In this document: piece by piece, positions 16,026-24,011 of the stretch
How the letters are laid out: every line of letters starts with the position of its first letter
How positions within the stretch are numbered: position 1 is the first letter of the stretch
Source of the DNA: JAGPHI01 sp036641735
GTDB taxonomy: Bacteria > Bacillota > Clostridia > Oscillospirales > Ruminococcaceae
NCBI GenBank assembly: GCA_036641735.1
Contig: JAVWEG010000011.1
Span: forward strand, 1-36,427
Length of the DNA stretch: 36,427 nt
Direction of reading: 5' to 3'
Made by a program: the position numbers and the translations under genes
The notes under the pieces: generated by a model
Told to the model about the DNA's origin: nothing
Seen by the model: the letters and a program-made list of their open reading frames with translations, nothing else
Database searches by the model: none

Positions 16026-16598
16026 ATGGGCTTTGACAGTAAATTATATTGCATAATTATGGCTTCGGGCTACGGCAAACGTTTTGGCTCTGATAAGCTT
16101 ACAGCTTCGTTTAAGGGCGTACCCTTGTGCGAATATGTGTTTGCCAATCATCCAAGCGAGCTTTTTCATTCCACCATCGTGGTGGCGCGCACCGCCGAGG
16201 TAGCACTTTCAGCTTGCGCGCATCATCTTACGGTAGCCGAAAATCTTGACGATAAAGACGATATTGCAGCCACAATACGTCTTGGAATGTCTTTTGTGCC
16301 AAAAGATGCGTTTGGCTGTATGTTTTCGGTGTGCGATATGCCGTATTTTACGCAGGAAAGTGTAAATAAGCTCACGGCTGCTTTTGCACAGGATAGGTCT
16401 TGTATAGTGGCGCCGCGCTCCGCAGACGGCCACGCAAGCCCTGTAATATTTCCGCAAAGCACCTTTGAGGAGCTTGCAAGCTTGCCGCCAAACACAAGCG
16501 GCAATGCCGTAATAAAGCGCCATTTGGACAAGCTGCGCCTTGTTGATATTGATGAAAACGAGCTTAGGGATATTGATTTGCCACAGGATATGGTATAA
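16026..16598 (+). CDS. mocA: Molybdenum cofactor nucleotidyltransferase, MocA/YgfJ family
   Basis: MocA-type enzymes transfer CMP (or a related nucleotide) to molybdopterin, making the dinucleotide cofactor used by the hydroxylase upstream. The 190-residue protein has the nucleotidyltransferase signature MASGYGKRFGSDKL (13-26). SVCDMPYF (about 100-107) provides the metal-binding Asp, and SPVIFP follows. It belongs to the YgfJ branch known from selenium-dependent hydroxylase loci. It is translated from the same mRNA as the hydroxylase, ten bases downstream. The nucleotide (CMP versus GMP) cannot be read from sequence by eye. Confidence 0.9.
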   Translation: MGFDSKLYCIIMASGYGKRFGSDKLTASFKGVPLCEYVFANHPSELFHSTIVVARTAEVALSACAHHLTVAENLDDKDDIAATIRLGMSFVPKDAFGCMFSVCDMPYFTQESVNKLTAAFAQDRSCIVAPRSADGHASPVIFPQSTFEELASLPPNTSGNAVIKRHLDKLRLVDIDENELRDIDLPQDMV

Positions 16599-16602
16599 TA
16601 AC

Positions 16603-16663
16603 CTCAAAGTTTGCCTTGCGGCAAAGCGCTTCGCGCTTACAAGGCTTGCGCCTTGTCTTTGAG
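16603..16663. repeat. Nested palindromes forming a four-way-junction-like fold (61 bases)
   Basis: CTCAAAG (16603-16609) pairs with CTTTGAG (16657-16663). Three hairpins fill the inside with almost no unpaired bases: TTTGCC/GGCAAA (16610-16625), GCGC/GCGC (16626-16636) and ACAAGGC/GCCTTGT (16639-16656), with loops of three or four bases. No T-loop, anticodon stem or CCA is present, so it is not a tRNA. It may be a REP-like palindromic element or a structured RNA. Confidence 0.7.
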
Positions 16664-16671
16664 AACATTGA

Positions 16672-16728
16672 AACACGCAAAAGTGACACATCACTTTTGT
16701 TGTGCGCAGCTAAAGCTGCGGATGTGTT
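16672..16728. repeat. Second branched palindrome upstream of selA
   Basis: AACAC (16672-16676) pairs with GTGTT (16724-16728). It encloses CAAAAGTGA/TCACTTTTG (16678-16699) and CGCAGCT/AGCTGCG (16705-16720). The last hairpin falls where the -35 region of the selA promoter would be. Confidence 0.6.
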
Positions 16729-16733
16729 ATAAT
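16725..16733 (+). promoter_or_regulatory. Extended -10 promoter for selAB
   Basis: TGTTATAAT is a perfect extended -10 element with no good -35 box. It lies 36 bases before the predicted selA start and at the edge of the branched palindrome. Confidence 0.6.
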
Positions 16734-16768
16734 AGAAATATCCTATTTTAGCTTGGAAGTGCTTATAC

Positions 16769-18118
16769 TTGATAAACAATAAAGATATGCGCGCTTTGCC
16801 GTCTTTTGATGCGCTTTTAAATAGCGAAGAGGGCAAAGCTCTTGTAAAAGAGATAGGCGAGGCAAAAGCAAAATATGCTTTGCATACAGCGCTTTGTAGC
16901 GCGCGCAACACCCTTTTACAAGGCGAGCAGAAAGATATATCTTATACAGCCTTAGCGGATAACGCTAGAGCTGTTTGGGATTTGTCGGTATCGCCAAAGC
17001 GAGTGATAAACGCAAGCGGCATAGCTTTGCACACTAATCTTGGCAGAGCGCCTTTGGCAAAGCGCGCGATAGATGCTGTAATAAATACCGCAAGATATTC
17101 TGCGCTTGAATACGATTTAGAGCGCGGCGAGCGCGGTGTGCGAGGCAAAGATATAGAAAAGCTTATCTGCACAATTACCAATACCGAGGCGGCAATGGTG
17201 GTGAATAATAACGCAGCCGCGCTATTGCTTGCACTTACAGCGCTGTGCCGAGATAAAGGCACAATAGTGTCTCGCGGCGAGCTTGTGGAGATAGGCGGTA
17301 GCTTTAGAGTGTCGGATATCACGGCGCTCGGCTCTTGCCTTATAGAGGTAGGCACTACCAATCGCACGCATTTACAGGATTATTCAAAAGCCGTTAACGA
17401 GGCAGGTGCTGTATTAAAAGTACATACCAGTAATTACACTGTAAACGGATTTACTGCAAGTGTAAGCGCGAAAGAGCTGGCGAAGCTATGCCATACGCAC
17501 GATATTCCGCTTATTTACGATGTAGGGAGCGGCGCTATAATGGATAAAAGCGAATATCCTTTTTGCGAGCCTACCGTGGTAGATGCCGTTAAAGATGAAG
17601 CGGATATTATTACATTTAGCGCCGATAAGCTTTTGGGCGCGGCACAGGGCGGTATAATATGCGGCAAGCGCAAATATATAGATATAATGCGAGCGCACCC
17701 ACTGGCAAGAGCCGTGCGTATAGATAAGCTGGCGCTTGCGGCAATAGGGGCTACCTTAGAGCTGTATCAAGACAATGCTACAGCTAAATTGGAAATACCT
17801 GTATTGCAGATGCTTACCGCCGATGACGACAAGCTTTTAAATAGAGCAAGGCTATTGCAAAAAGCACTTGGAAATATAAAAAGCGAGATTATTCCGACTG
17901 CACGTCCTGTGGGCGGCGGCAGTGTGCCGTGCGTAGAGCTTACTTCATACTGTGTTGCCGTGGCAACACTTTTGCCAAAGGATACGGCAGATGCTTTGCG
18001 CAAAAGCGCAATACCGATAATAGCATTAGTGAGAGATAATAAGCTATGCCTTGATGTAGCTTGTATATTTGATGACGAAATAGATATTGTGGCGCAAGAG
18101 GTGAAAACAGCATTGTGA
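16769..18118 (+). CDS. selA: L-seryl-tRNA(Sec) selenium transferase SelA
   Basis: SelA is a PLP enzyme that converts Ser-tRNA(Sec) to Sec-tRNA(Sec) using selenophosphate from SelD. The 449-residue protein shows VINASGIALHTNLGRAPL (79-96) and VGTTNRT (194-200). The PLP lysine is predicted at Lys287 in FSADKLLGAAQGGIICG. The best start is TTG 16769, eight bases after GGAAG. ATG 16787 (residue 7) has no Shine-Dalgarno. The stop overlaps selB by four bases (GTGA), so the pair is coupled. An extended -10 promoter and nested palindromes precede it. Confidence 0.95.
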   Translation: MINNKDMRALPSFDALLNSEEGKALVKEIGEAKAKYALHTALCSARNTLLQGEQKDISYTALADNARAVWDLSVSPKRVINASGIALHTNLGRAPLAKRAIDAVINTARYSALEYDLERGERGVRGKDIEKLICTITNTEAAMVVNNNAAALLLALTALCRDKGTIVSRGELVEIGGSFRVSDITALGSCLIEVGTTNRTHLQDYSKAVNEAGAVLKVHTSNYTVNGFTASVSAKELAKLCHTHDIPLIYDVGSGAIMDKSEYPFCEPTVVDAVKDEADIITFSADKLLGAAQGGIICGKRKYIDIMRAHPLARAVRIDKLALAAIGATLELYQDNATAKLEIPVLQMLTADDDKLLNRARLLQKALGNIKSEIIPTARPVGGGSVPCVELTSYCVAVATLLPKDTADALRKSAIPIIALVRDNKLCLDVACIFDDEIDIVAQEVKTAL

Positions 18119-19665
18119 TATATATTACCGCAGGACATATAGACCACGGCAAAACGGCATTAATAAAGGCTCTTACAGGGTATGACGGAGATACGCATAA
18201 AGACGAAAAAAGCAGGGGCATTACTATAGAGCCGTCGTTTACACCATTTGGCAACGGCACTATTATAGACGTACCGGGACACGAAGGTCTGCTATGCAAT
18301 ATGGCGACTGTGGCAGGACACATTGATGTGGCAATATTAGTGGTAGATGCTCACGAGGGTGTGCGCCGTGAAACGATAGAGCATTACAAAATATTAGAGC
18401 TGCTTTGTGCAAAAGACGGAGTAGTGGTATTAAATAAATGTGATATTGCCACAAAAGAAGAAATAAGAGCCGCGCGCAAAGGTATAGAGCAGCTTTGCAA
18501 AAACGGCTTTTTACATAATGCCGATTGTATAGAGGTATCGGCAAAAACAATGCTTGGCATAGATGCTCTTCGTGCGAAGCTGCTAAGCTTTACTTGCGAA
18601 AAAGCAATAGCCGAAAGCGAAATGTTTTTTATGCCGATAGACCGTGTTTTTACTATACAGGGCGCAGGCACTGTTGCCACAGGCACAGTGTATAGCGGAC
18701 GTATAGTTAAAGGCGGCAAGATTTATCAGTATCCGCAGGGCAAGGCAATAACGGTGCGAAATATTAATGTCAATAGCGAAAATGTATCAAGCGCAAATGT
18801 AGGGCAAAGAGCGGCTGTGAATATTAATACCGATACAAAATCCGTAAAAAAGGGCGATGTGCTATGCTCTTTTGCGCACCTTGAATACAAATGCGCGTTT
18901 GGCGCGCGCATCACTTTACTGAATGACAATTTACCTTGTGAAGAAATGCAGCTTTTTATCGGTACTTGTGAAAGCATATGCCGTGTGCAGTGCAAAGACG
19001 GTATCGCACTTATTAAAACCAAAAATCCCGTGGCCGTTTACATAGGGGAGCGCTTTATTTTGCGCCGTATGGCGGCAGGGGAAATTGTGAGTGCAGGCGA
19101 AGTGATATGCCCGTTTCCTACAAATATAAAGCGCTTAGATACTCACGAATATGAAGAGCTTTGCGCTTATAATGATGGCATAGAGAGCGCTGTAAATTAT
19201 TTATTGCAAAATAAAATCGAAATTGACATTATACGTAAAAATCTTATACCGTATGATGTTTCAAATGCGATTTCAAAGTACAATAAAAAAGAGCCTGACA
19301 AGAACGAGCTAACCTTGCAGGCAAAGCAATTGCTTGATATTTATGTACAAAGCGGGCTTACTCCGCCATATTTACAAGATGCGCTTATTATGGCAAGGTT
19401 GCCAAAGGAGCTTGGCGGACATATAATTAAAAAGCTGTGCTTTACATATTTAATAAAGCTGACAGACGATATATATATGCACAAGCAAGCGTTTGACACA
19501 GCTTTTGATATTGTATGTAAACAGGCTGAAAACGGCGGCTCTACAGTGGCATCCTTGCGAGACGAGCTATCTATATCGCGCAAATACGCGCGTGCAATAC
19601 TGGAATATTGCGATGCCGAAAAGCTTACAATCAACGATAATAACACAAGATATATAAGCCGATAA
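18115..19665 (+). CDS. selB: Selenocysteine-specific elongation factor SelB, short form
   Basis: SelB carries Sec-tRNA(Sec) to the ribosome and binds the SECIS hairpin through C-terminal winged helices. GTPase motifs are clear: G1 GHIDHGKT (7-14), RGITIE (34-39), DVPGH (52-56) and NKCD (107-110). Domains 2 and 3 run to about residue 340. The start is GTG 18115 inside the selA stop. The protein is 516 residues against 610-640 for well-studied SelB proteins. The loss is in the C-terminal part, where only about two of four winged-helix units fit. The last unit (STVASLRDELSISRKYARAIL) is preserved, so SECIS recognition may be kept. It meets the histidine kinase gene tail to tail. Confidence 0.94.
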   Translation: MIYITAGHIDHGKTALIKALTGYDGDTHKDEKSRGITIEPSFTPFGNGTIIDVPGHEGLLCNMATVAGHIDVAILVVDAHEGVRRETIEHYKILELLCAKDGVVVLNKCDIATKEEIRAARKGIEQLCKNGFLHNADCIEVSAKTMLGIDALRAKLLSFTCEKAIAESEMFFMPIDRVFTIQGAGTVATGTVYSGRIVKGGKIYQYPQGKAITVRNINVNSENVSSANVGQRAAVNINTDTKSVKKGDVLCSFAHLEYKCAFGARITLLNDNLPCEEMQLFIGTCESICRVQCKDGIALIKTKNPVAVYIGERFILRRMAAGEIVSAGEVICPFPTNIKRLDTHEYEELCAYNDGIESAVNYLLQNKIEIDIIRKNLIPYDVSNAISKYNKKEPDKNELTLQAKQLLDIYVQSGLTPPYLQDALIMARLPKELGGHIIKKLCFTYLIKLTDDIYMHKQAFDTAFDIVCKQAENGGSTVASLRDELSISRKYARAILEYCDAEKLTINDNNTRYISR

Positions 19666-19671
19666 CATTAT

Positions 19672-20901
19672 TTAATTATTTACCGATAGCTCAAAGGTAG
19701 CGCCGCCGCCGTCTGTATCTTTCACGCTGATTTCTGCATTAAGTGCAAGTGCCAGCGCTTTTGCCACACAAAGCCCCAGCCCTGTATGGTTTTTGTCTGT
19801 ATGCGCGGTATCTCCTCTGTAAAATCTATCGAATATTTTATCCTTGCTATCATTTTGTATTCCTGCGCCGTGGTCTTTTACGCTAAAGACTACGGCGCTT
19901 TTTTTGGCAAGGACGGATAGCTCTATAGAGGTATTACACGGGGTGTATTCTATGGCGTTCATAATAAAAATACCGAGGATTTGCATTATTCGTTCTTTAT
20001 CCTGATATAGAGCCGGCAAGGCACAGCTTGGAAGTGCAAGCGTAAGCTTGTGCGCTTTATCCAAACACGGCAACCGATACTGCTCGTACATTTCTATAAT
20101 AAGATTATCAGGCTCTATTTGCTTTTTGTTTACGCTATATGCGCCGGCATCACTGCTTGCAAGCGACAGCATATCTTCCACTAAGCGCCCCATACGTGCA
20201 GCCTCGCTGTCGGCGCTTTGTATTAATTGTACAGATTGCAAAGGCATCGCTTTTTTCGGCACTGCCGCAAGGCTTGCCCGTATCACCGTGAGCGGAGCGC
20301 GCAGCTCGTGGCTTGCGGCGGCGATAAATTCGTTTTGCTTTATAATATTTTTGCGCGTAGGCTCAAAGGCAATGCGCGCAAGCATATAGCATATACCGCA
20401 AAGCGCTGCGCTACAAACGATAAACAAGCACAAATATTGCATAGCAAGACGATAATTTTTATTTTTATAAAAGCTAATATGCTGAAGAATAGTGATATCC
20501 ACAGCTTTTGGCAGCAATAAATGCTCTGATAATACAGCATATTCTTCATCGCCGTCACCCTTTATTATATTGCCGCTATTGCCTATGGCACGCTGTGCCA
20601 AAATGTCTCTATCGGTATCTGTGGCGAGCGTACCATTAAAATGCAAAGGCGCACCATTATCGGTGATAAGTATAGTGCAGTGATTATCACTTTCGAGCAA
20701 AGAAAGCCAATCATCGCTTATGGATTTACTATCCACTATGCGGCTATGTATAGTAGACAGCAAATCATTCAATGCTTTTACGCGCTGAGCTTCGTTTTGG
20801 TTAATGGATATAATAAACGTTGTTATCATCGCTAATATTAAAACAAGCGAAGTAAATGCTGTAAATATTACCGTGAGGCGCAAATGCAACGCTTTAATCA
20901 T
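19672..20901 (-). CDS. Membrane sensor histidine kinase
   Basis: This two-component kinase has 409 residues from ATG 20901, which overlaps the TGA of the regulator gene (ATGA). A longer in-frame extension to 21039 is rejected because it lies inside the regulator gene. It has an N-terminal TM helix, an extracytoplasmic region of about 130 residues and a second TM segment. Next come the HisKA phospho-acceptor SHELRAPLTVIRASL, the N-box IMNAIEYTP, DHGAGI and GLGLCVAKAL. The signal is unknown. It is divergent from the transporter operon at 21708, which suggests it senses the same substrate or the envelope state. Confidence 0.92.
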   Translation of the reverse strand: MIKALHLRLTVIFTAFTSLVLILAMITTFIISINQNEAQRVKALNDLLSTIHSRIVDSKSISDDWLSLLESDNHCTILITDNGAPLHFNGTLATDTDRDILAQRAIGNSGNIIKGDGDEEYAVLSEHLLLPKAVDITILQHISFYKNKNYRLAMQYLCLFIVCSAALCGICYMLARIAFEPTRKNIIKQNEFIAAASHELRAPLTVIRASLAAVPKKAMPLQSVQLIQSADSEAARMGRLVEDMLSLASSDAGAYSVNKKQIEPDNLIIEMYEQYRLPCLDKAHKLTLALPSCALPALYQDKERIMQILGIFIMNAIEYTPCNTSIELSVLAKKSAVVFSVKDHGAGIQNDSKDKIFDRFYRGDTAHTDKNHTGLGLCVAKALALALNAEISVKDTDGGGATFELSVNN

Positions 20902-21575
20902 CTTTGCGCCTCCAAGCGGTAGCCCATACCGCGCACAGTAACAATAGTACATAATGAATGTACACAGGATAAGCGGCGGCGCACAAAGTGAATGTAGCTG
21001 TCTAGGCACGAGTCCTCTATTGTGGCATCTGCACCCCACACCCTTCCTAATAATATATTGCGCGGCAATAAAGTATTAGGGCTTTTGATAAAGGCTTCCA
21101 GTAATTCACATTCTTTAATAGATATAGTAAGGCTCTCATCTTTACAGCTAAGTATAAGCTGATTTGTATTAAGAGCGATATCGGCATATTGCAATAAAGC
21201 TTCGTTTACAGGCTGCGCGCTTCGTCTTGCGAGCGCACGTATACGCGCTATTAATTCACGCGTATCAAATGGCTTTACGAGATAATCGTCTGCGCCCTGT
21301 GCAAAGCCGTCTACCTTGTCTTGTATACGAGACAGCGCGGTAAGCATTAATATAGGTGTACTTATTCCGAGTGCGCGCGCCTCTTGCAGCACACAAAGCC
21401 CGTCGCATACAGGGAGCATTCTGTCTAGTACGCACATATCGTAGATGTCCTGCTTTAGATAATAAATCCCCTCGTCACCGCTATGGCAAAGGTCCGCTTG
21501 TATACCCTCGGCGGCAAGAGATATCCCTAAAGCTTTGCACAGCGCTATATCGTCATCTATTATAAGTATACGCAA
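20898..21575 (-). CDS. OmpR-family response regulator
   Basis: This 225-residue regulator has an N-terminal receiver domain and a C-terminal winged-helix DNA-binding domain. The receiver shows the acidic DDD near residues 7-9, the phospho-acceptor Asp in CVLDRMLP (about residue 51) and KPFDTRELI. The winged helix ends in the usual TVRGMGYRLE. The start is TTG 21575, spaced from a GAGGTGA Shine-Dalgarno. No ATG fits the family N terminus. It is coupled to the kinase gene by a four-base overlap. The adjacent transporter operon is the obvious candidate target, by position only. Confidence 0.93.
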   Translation of the reverse strand: MRILIIDDDIALCKALGISLAAEGIQADLCHSGDEGIYYLKQDIYDMCVLDRMLPVCDGLCVLQEARALGISTPILMLTALSRIQDKVDGFAQGADDYLVKPFDTRELIARIRALARRSAQPVNEALLQYADIALNTNQLILSCKDESLTISIKECELLEAFIKSPNTLLPRNILLGRVWGADATIEDSCLDSYIHFVRRRLSCVHSLCTIVTVRGMGYRLEAQR

Positions 21576-21707
21576 TTAAATCACCTCTATATTATATTAA
21601 CATAGTTTATCTTGAATTAACCTTAAAAAATGTATTTTGCTTTAAAGGCTTTTTTAAGCTTCGTTTGATATGATTGTAACATAAGAAAATATTGGGAGGC
21701 AAATAAT

Positions 21708-24011
21708 ATGAAAAAACTTATTTCCGCTATATTATCGGCGGCGCTATTGCTAAGCCTTACCGCTTGCGGCGATAAAAGCTCTGTAGGCGGTGAGATAAAG
21801 GTAAATAGTAATACGGTAGGCAATACCGTTTCAAGCGATGCACCGATGGGGCGCTGGGTGGAGACAAAGCTAAGCTTCGGGGAAGATATGTATATTTATT
21901 CTATAACTGCATTAGAAAACGGCACATTGCTATGCTACGCAAGCCAAAGTGACGGTGATAACCCCGAAAGCATTGTCCCCTATAAATGCACCTCTAAAGA
22001 CGACGGCGCTACTTGGGATGTGCAAAAAGCCGATTTTGCCGACAAGCTCGGCGGCTATGTAATACATATGGCGGTATCTCCAAAAGGGGCGGCTATAGCT
22101 ACCGTGCGCAGTACACAAGGCGGCTCAGGGCAAGAGCATTATGACGAGCTATTTTATATCAGCGAGGGGCAAGAGCCTGTAAAGCTTGAAAACAAATGGG
22201 TAAACGGGCAGATGAGCCTTGCATTTGTGAGCGAGGACGTATTTTACGGCGAAAGCATCGGTAACGTTGCTTTTACAGATAAGGACGGCAAGACGATAAC
22301 TACACAGCAAGCAAACGCTGTATACAGCACCAAAACAGGTGAAAAGCTGGCGGATTGCAGTGGAGAATTAGATGTGCTATATACAGGCACTGCCATTCAG
22401 GCAAGCACTTGCAGCGGCGACAAGCTATTGATAGCAAGCTACGACGGCAAGCTGATAGCTATGGACGAGGGCGGAGTATTGAGCGATATAGGTACGCTTG
22501 AATTAAAAGATGCGACGGTAAAGCTGGCGACGGATGCAGATGAAAACATATATTATATCACTAAAGAGGGCATAGGCCGGCAAGCGCAGGGCGGCAGTAT
22601 TGCAGAAAATATAGTGCAAAACCCTACCTTTGCATTTAGCGCACAAAATAATTATAACAATCTGTTTGCACGCAATAAAAGCGGAGATTTTTACGTGGCA
22701 AGCTATGACACAAGCGACGGACAAAATCGTAATCACAGCCTTTATCGCTACCATTTTGACACTACCTTACCGGCGATTAGCCTAAGCACCTTTACGGTGT
22801 GGAGCTTGTACGAGCAAGGCACGGTACGCGCGGCGATATCGGCATTTGCCAAAGCAAACGGCGGCGCAGCGCCCGAATATATAGTGGCATTGCCAAACCA
22901 TAACAAGTATATTCCAGCAGATAAAGCGGCGATAGACGATAAGATAAAAGCGCTTAATACCGAGCTTTTAGCAGGTAAAGGGCCTGATGTAATAATATTT
23001 GACGGTATTGACTATGCGCCTTATATAAATAAAGCTGTGCTGCTTGATATTAAAGAAGCTGTACCTCAAGACAAATTAGCACCGCATATTAAAGCTGAAT
23101 ATTGTACGGATAAAATAAATATTATGCCAATGCGCTTTAGCATACCGATGATATTTGGCGATGATAGCATACAAAGCATTAAAACCATTGACGATGTGAC
23201 AAATGCAGTATTAAGCGGCGCTGTGCGCCCCGATGCGGCAGCGGATAGCCCCGATTATTACACTAAGCTTGAGGGCGACGATAAATACGCATTTACCTTT
23301 ACGAGCAGTGAAGATATATTAAACTTTTTATTGTTGGGAGAGGCAAATGCCCTAATTATCAAAGACGGACTTAATGCAGAGCTGCTGACAAATATATATA
23401 CTAACGGTAAAAAGATATACGATTATTACCAAATGGATACTTATAACGAGAAGCAAGAAAAAAACGGAATAGCGAGCGGTGTAGGCGGAGAGGATACCGC
23501 CGAAATGAGCTACACACTAGACGAATACTTTAATGGCAGAGCGCGATACGGGTACGAAAGCATCACAGCTACAAGCGTACTTGGTATGCTCGCAAGCTTT
23601 AAAGACGATTTAGCGCCTGCCGTTTTACAGCCGGGGCATACCGAGGGCGCGTATATGCCGCTTTTGCTCACAGGTGTAAATGCCGCCACACAAAAAAAGG
23701 CAGAAGCGCTGAGCTTTATAAAAGCTATGCTTAGTGACGAAGTGCAAAATGCGTTTTTCAGTGATGGCATTGCAGTGACTCAAGGGGGCATAAATGCGGC
23801 AAACGAGCGCAATATCACGGCAAGCACCAAGTACAAGGGCGATGTAAACGAGCTGATAAATAAGCTTAAAACTCCGATTAATATAAACACAGTAGCACAA
23901 GAAAAGCTGCAAGCGGTATTTAAAAAATATTGCAAGGGAGAATTGACGATTGATAAAGCAACGAGTGAGGCACAGCAAAGCCTTGCGATGTATTTTGCAG
24001 AGCAAAGGTAA
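21708..24011 (+). CDS. Two-part lipoprotein: beta-propeller-like N-terminal region plus ABC solute-binding domain
   Basis: A signal peptide ends in lipobox L-T-A-C with Cys20. Residues about 45-370 are beta-rich and contain an Asp-box TSKDDGATWD (95-104), as in BNR or neuraminidase-type propellers. From about 380 the sequence resembles a family-1 solute-binding protein: FAKANGG, KALNTELLAGKGPDVIIFDG, and a C-terminal SFIKAMLSDEVQNAFF. At 767 residues it is far longer than a simple binding protein (about 430). GGGAGG precedes ATG 21708. It heads the operon with two sugar-type permeases, so it probably delivers a carbohydrate or related ligand. The propeller may bind a polymer or partner. The ligand is unknown. 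Confidence 0.75.
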   Translation: MKKLISAILSAALLLSLTACGDKSSVGGEIKVNSNTVGNTVSSDAPMGRWVETKLSFGEDMYIYSITALENGTLLCYASQSDGDNPESIVPYKCTSKDDGATWDVQKADFADKLGGYVIHMAVSPKGAAIATVRSTQGGSGQEHYDELFYISEGQEPVKLENKWVNGQMSLAFVSEDVFYGESIGNVAFTDKDGKTITTQQANAVYSTKTGEKLADCSGELDVLYTGTAIQASTCSGDKLLIASYDGKLIAMDEGGVLSDIGTLELKDATVKLATDADENIYYITKEGIGRQAQGGSIAENIVQNPTFAFSAQNNYNNLFARNKSGDFYVASYDTSDGQNRNHSLYRYHFDTTLPAISLSTFTVWSLYEQGTVRAAISAFAKANGGAAPEYIVALPNHNKYIPADKAAIDDKIKALNTELLAGKGPDVIIFDGIDYAPYINKAVLLDIKEAVPQDKLAPHIKAEYCTDKINIMPMRFSIPMIFGDDSIQSIKTIDDVTNAVLSGAVRPDAAADSPDYYTKLEGDDKYAFTFTSSEDILNFLLLGEANALIIKDGLNAELLTNIYTNGKKIYDYYQMDTYNEKQEKNGIASGVGGEDTAEMSYTLDEYFNGRARYGYESITATSVLGMLASFKDDLAPAVLQPGHTEGAYMPLLLTGVNAATQKKAEALSFIKAMLSDEVQNAFFSDGIAVTQGGINAANERNITASTKYKGDVNELINKLKTPININTVAQEKLQAVFKKYCKGELTIDKATSEAQQSLAMYFAEQR

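Noticed and set aside
16603..16663. Possible tRNA, including tRNA-Sec
   Set aside because: The fold is cloverleaf-like, but there is no T-loop, no anticodon loop of seven bases, and it is too short for tRNA-Sec.
20902..21039. 46-residue N-terminal extension of the histidine kinase
   Set aside because: It lies inside the response regulator gene. ATG 20901 gives the usual four-base overlap and puts the TM helix near the N terminus.
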